Part shown: piece by piece, positions 61,259-64,000 of the stretch
How the letters are laid out: every line of letters starts with the position of its first letter
How positions within the stretch are numbered: position 1 is the first letter of the stretch
Origin: Struthio camelus
Lineage: Eukaryota; Chordata; Aves; Struthioniformes; Struthionidae
Length of the DNA: 64,000 nt
Assembly: GCF_040807025.1 (NCBI RefSeq)
Contig: NC_090981.1
Location: 43,515,317-43,579,316, forward strand
Direction: 5' to 3'
Made by a program: the position numbers and the translations under genes
The notes under the pieces: model-generated
Databases searched by the model: none
What the model saw: the letters and a program-made list of their open reading frames with translations, nothing else
What the model was told of the DNA's origin: nothing

Positions 61259-64000
61259 TACCTGGTACAGTTTAGTTCACTATGGCTGTTGCAGCTGTGT
61301 AAAGGTGTGGAAATCCAGCTGTCCTATAATATAGCTCAGCAGCTGAAAATGATAAACTGCAAGTGACAAGCCAACTTTGTACAAGCTATGCGCAGAAGTG
61401 CTCTGTGTGGCACCAACAGTCCACACACTATAACTGGGAATTTCTGTGCAGATAATGAAGAAATTTAGCACGTATATTATCTAATGGTATGGTTCAACTT
61501 CTACCAAAGGCAGGTAGTCTAGTAGAAAGAGAGTTAAAGTTATACCACCTCTCTGTTTCTCAGTTCTAAGAAAGTTCTTTTTACCAGATCTCCACTTGAA
61601 GAATGCCAAGTCAGGCTTACATCCCATACTGCTCACAAAAGTTGAAACTTCAGTGAGGCTTTCTGTTTTATTTGAGAGAAACACAGAAAAATCCTTTGTT
61701 GTCAGTCTTATTTATCCCCTCAGGTCTTGTTCTCCATTTGGTCTTTGAAGTCATGAAAGTAAATGTTTATACACTTCTGCCAAACCCCTGTGATTAGTTA
61801 ATGGTATATATAGAGCTATTATGATTATCTGTAAGATGTGCTTGAGATGTCATATCTATGATGTGCTCTGTTCTGCTCTCAGGTATACCCGGTTGCTGCT
61901 TGTTGGTTGTCTAGTCCTTTGATTTGTAACCGTTCTGTGCTCTAGTCATTAGATCCAGTGCTCCACAATGGAGTTCACCCCTTCTTCTCACTGCTTCAGT
62001 CAAAACAGCCAGTGTAACTTATGCAAAAATTCTTTTTCCCCTGTAACAATAAACTAAGATCCAGATTTTTGTTTCTAGACTCCAGATTATCTTAGTCATT
62101 TGTTTTCCTGTGAAAGAAAATACAAAATAAGATGATACTGTTAAAGAGGAAAAATTCTATTTCATCTTTTATACCTCTTTGTTTGAACTTGGACTCAAAA
62201 GAGAAAAGCTTTCTTACAAAAAGTCTTTGGAATTGAATTGCTATCTTTGTAGATATGAATATTACTCAGAAGAAGATCAGTCAAGCAGCTAGCAGCTCAG
62301 AGCAGAGGACCTAGGTATAATGGATTTCCTTTCAAACCCTGACAGTGCTTAAAGATTTCTCAGTATGTCATGTAAACCTTCTGACACTGTTCTTATCATA
62401 CAGTTTTGCTTCTCTGGCCTTTGATGTCTGCATTTCTTCCTTCTTTTTATCACTAGTGACTAGTTCATGAAATGCTAGTGAAAGAAGACAGCTGTATTTC
62501 TATTACCTCCTTTTACTGCGTGTTCAGCAGGGAAGGGTAGTTGTCTGGATTTGGTCTGAGTTGTTACCCAATATTCAGGGCTTTTCATGCTTATTTTTGT
62601 TAGAAGAAATTGATGGTATAAGCAAAGTCAAAGTAACAGCTAGTGTTGTACAAAAGGAGCAATTCTTCAGGGACATACAAAAGGAGTGTCAGCTATTCTG
62701 AAATTGCAAAACTGAGCAAGCTGCATAGAGGAACCTGGCAGACTAGTCTGGATACTAGGAGTACGCCAGTGGGATGAGGAATGCAGTGGGACAGCAGGGA
62801 ATACCACACCTACACAGTGGCCAGGGTGGTCTGCATCTGCTTCTCCTCAGCAGAGCTTTGCGCAGTGGGCTTTGCTTCTGGGGCAGAAGATAACACAGAG
62901 CAGTGGAGAACACTACCCCACCCATGCACACATTCACTTAGATGTGGGCTTGGGGGGGGAGCAGGGAAGAAGATGAAAGCATCAAACAGATTTCACCCTT
63001 GGTACCAAACAGTCTTCTTTCTGCCTTGAGAAAAATATTTCTTTGATGCAGCTTTGTACATAAAGTCCTATTCCCTGAAAACAGAGAGACAAAAAGCAGA
63101 CAGTAGTTTCCTCCTGCACAGTTTCCAAGTTACTTTTTCAGCAGATCTGGAGCCCTGTAAGTCCTCTTTCTGCATGTATTGTCTTAAGCTCCCATTCAAA
63201 CTTGCTTCTGATGGCTGATGGCTTTCTGTCTCTTATCCACATTTTGCCAGTCTAATTTCGTAAACGGTTGATTTTCAAACAAGCTGAGGACTTACAGCTT
63301 TTCCAGCAAAAAATAATTTAAGCAGAATTAGTACCTTTAAAAGCAGGCTATTTTATTCAAGCACCTGCTAATGAATATAAGTTTCTAAATTCAGGCACTC
63401 TCATTTTAAGGGGTAGGCAGTTAAAAACGCTGAAACAGAGTACACCAGCAAAATATTTGTAAATGGGAAAGAACTTTCAGCCTTCATGAAACAGCAGTAG
63501 TTCTAAGCTTTAGGTTACATAGGAACTCAATATGTTGACTTGCCTGAAGGACATCCCTTCTTCCCTTCTCCCATCCTTTAGACTTTCATCAATACTGTTC
63601 TTAATTTCTTTCTGTACGTTGTTTGACTATTTTTTCTGAGTGTCACTCAACTTCCCATATGACAGACAGGCAGAGAAAATTTGATACCAATCACTGATAA
63701 AGTCTAGGAGAGTTCTCAAAGGTATATATTTTTGCCTGGCTCTTACTTTTCCCTAGGGATTTTTTTATGGCCACTGCTGGAGAATGAGAGTGAGAGATAA
63801 CCTCTTGCTACAGCCTTTCTTATGTTCTTATAATTGAGACTGTGACATGGAAGTAGCATGTGAAAAGCTCTTGTACAGCAATAAAGGGAAAAAGTAGTGT
63901 GAAAGTTGCATGGAATGGGAAATGGGAAGTCAGAAAAAAAATACCTACAAAACACAATTTTAGAAAAAGGGTTAGAAAAAGAGAACACATAACAGAAGAA

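Larger units (their letters stand above)
53741..64000. other. Upstream flank of AP3B1, no protein gene recognised
   Basis: After the CpG island fades near 54000 the sequence returns to AT-rich. The only elements I can support are the old CR1 relic (60785-61258) and the exon-like/CTCF-type island (57035-57114). In human the next gene on this side is SCAMP1, divergently oriented and tens of kb away; I see no SCAMP1 first exon here. A G/C-richer patch at about 62750-62960 has no recognisable content. Confidence 0.75.

Noticed and set aside
53741..64000. First exon of SCAMP1 on the plus strand
   Set aside because: It is expected on this side by synteny, but no second CpG island or matching N-terminal coding sequence is present.
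1..64000. CRISPR array, operons, tRNA/rRNA genes
   Set aside because: No evenly spaced direct repeats with unique spacers, no cloverleaf candidates, and the genome is clearly vertebrate.

Overview
The window looks like avian nuclear DNA. It has AT-rich introns, one promoter CpG island, a recent 5'-truncated CR1 retroposon of the type typical of birds, and an older, decayed CR1 relic. There is no sign of bacterial, plasmid or viral genome organisation. Most short open frames are chance frames in introns.

One protein-coding gene is firmly supported. It is the 5' part of AP3B1 (beta-3A subunit of the AP-3 clathrin-adaptor complex), on the minus strand. Seven coding exons can be placed with exact splice junctions: 53490-53360, 40546-40471, 34688-34614, 29598-29503, 27195-27035, 21001-20935 and 10046-9864. 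Together they give 789 nt, or 263 codons, with an open frame and GT/AG boundaries throughout. They run from the variable N-terminus into the HEAT/ARM trunk and stop just before the first acidic loop. Exon 8 and everything after it lie beyond position 1. AP3B1 is on human 5q and that arm corresponds to the avian Z, so the window is probably from a Z chromosome (inference).

Layout from right to left. 64000-53741 is upstream sequence with no recognised protein gene; it holds an ancient CR1 relic on the plus strand and an 80-nt exon-like island that contains a CTCF-type motif. About 53960-53130 is the CpG-island promoter and exon 1, with GC boxes, an E-box/YY1-like element that is also an AUG-UGA start-stop, a (CCCCTG)8 array and a (GCC)7 array. 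53359-1 is the exon/intron body. Intron 3 carries a CR1 in sense orientation. Intron 5 carries an LTR-like segment followed by a degenerate tandem array of about 165-190 bp units. Intron 6 carries a 91-bp inverted repeat, and intron 7 a small GC-rich island.

The observations most worth checking are these. (1) Two nearly identical 96-bp direct repeats flank exon 4, so recombination between them would delete exactly one in-frame exon. (2) The GGGGCA and GGC repeats upstream of the start codon are in frame with AP3B1 without a stop, and so could encode Gly-Ala and poly-Gly extensions. (3) An inverted repeat in intron 6 could form long dsRNA in the pre-mRNA. (4) A diverged but recognisable tandem array lies next to an LTR-like sequence. 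I found no new defence, CRISPR or biosynthetic system. All identities come from reading the sequence and from memory of the families; no search was run.
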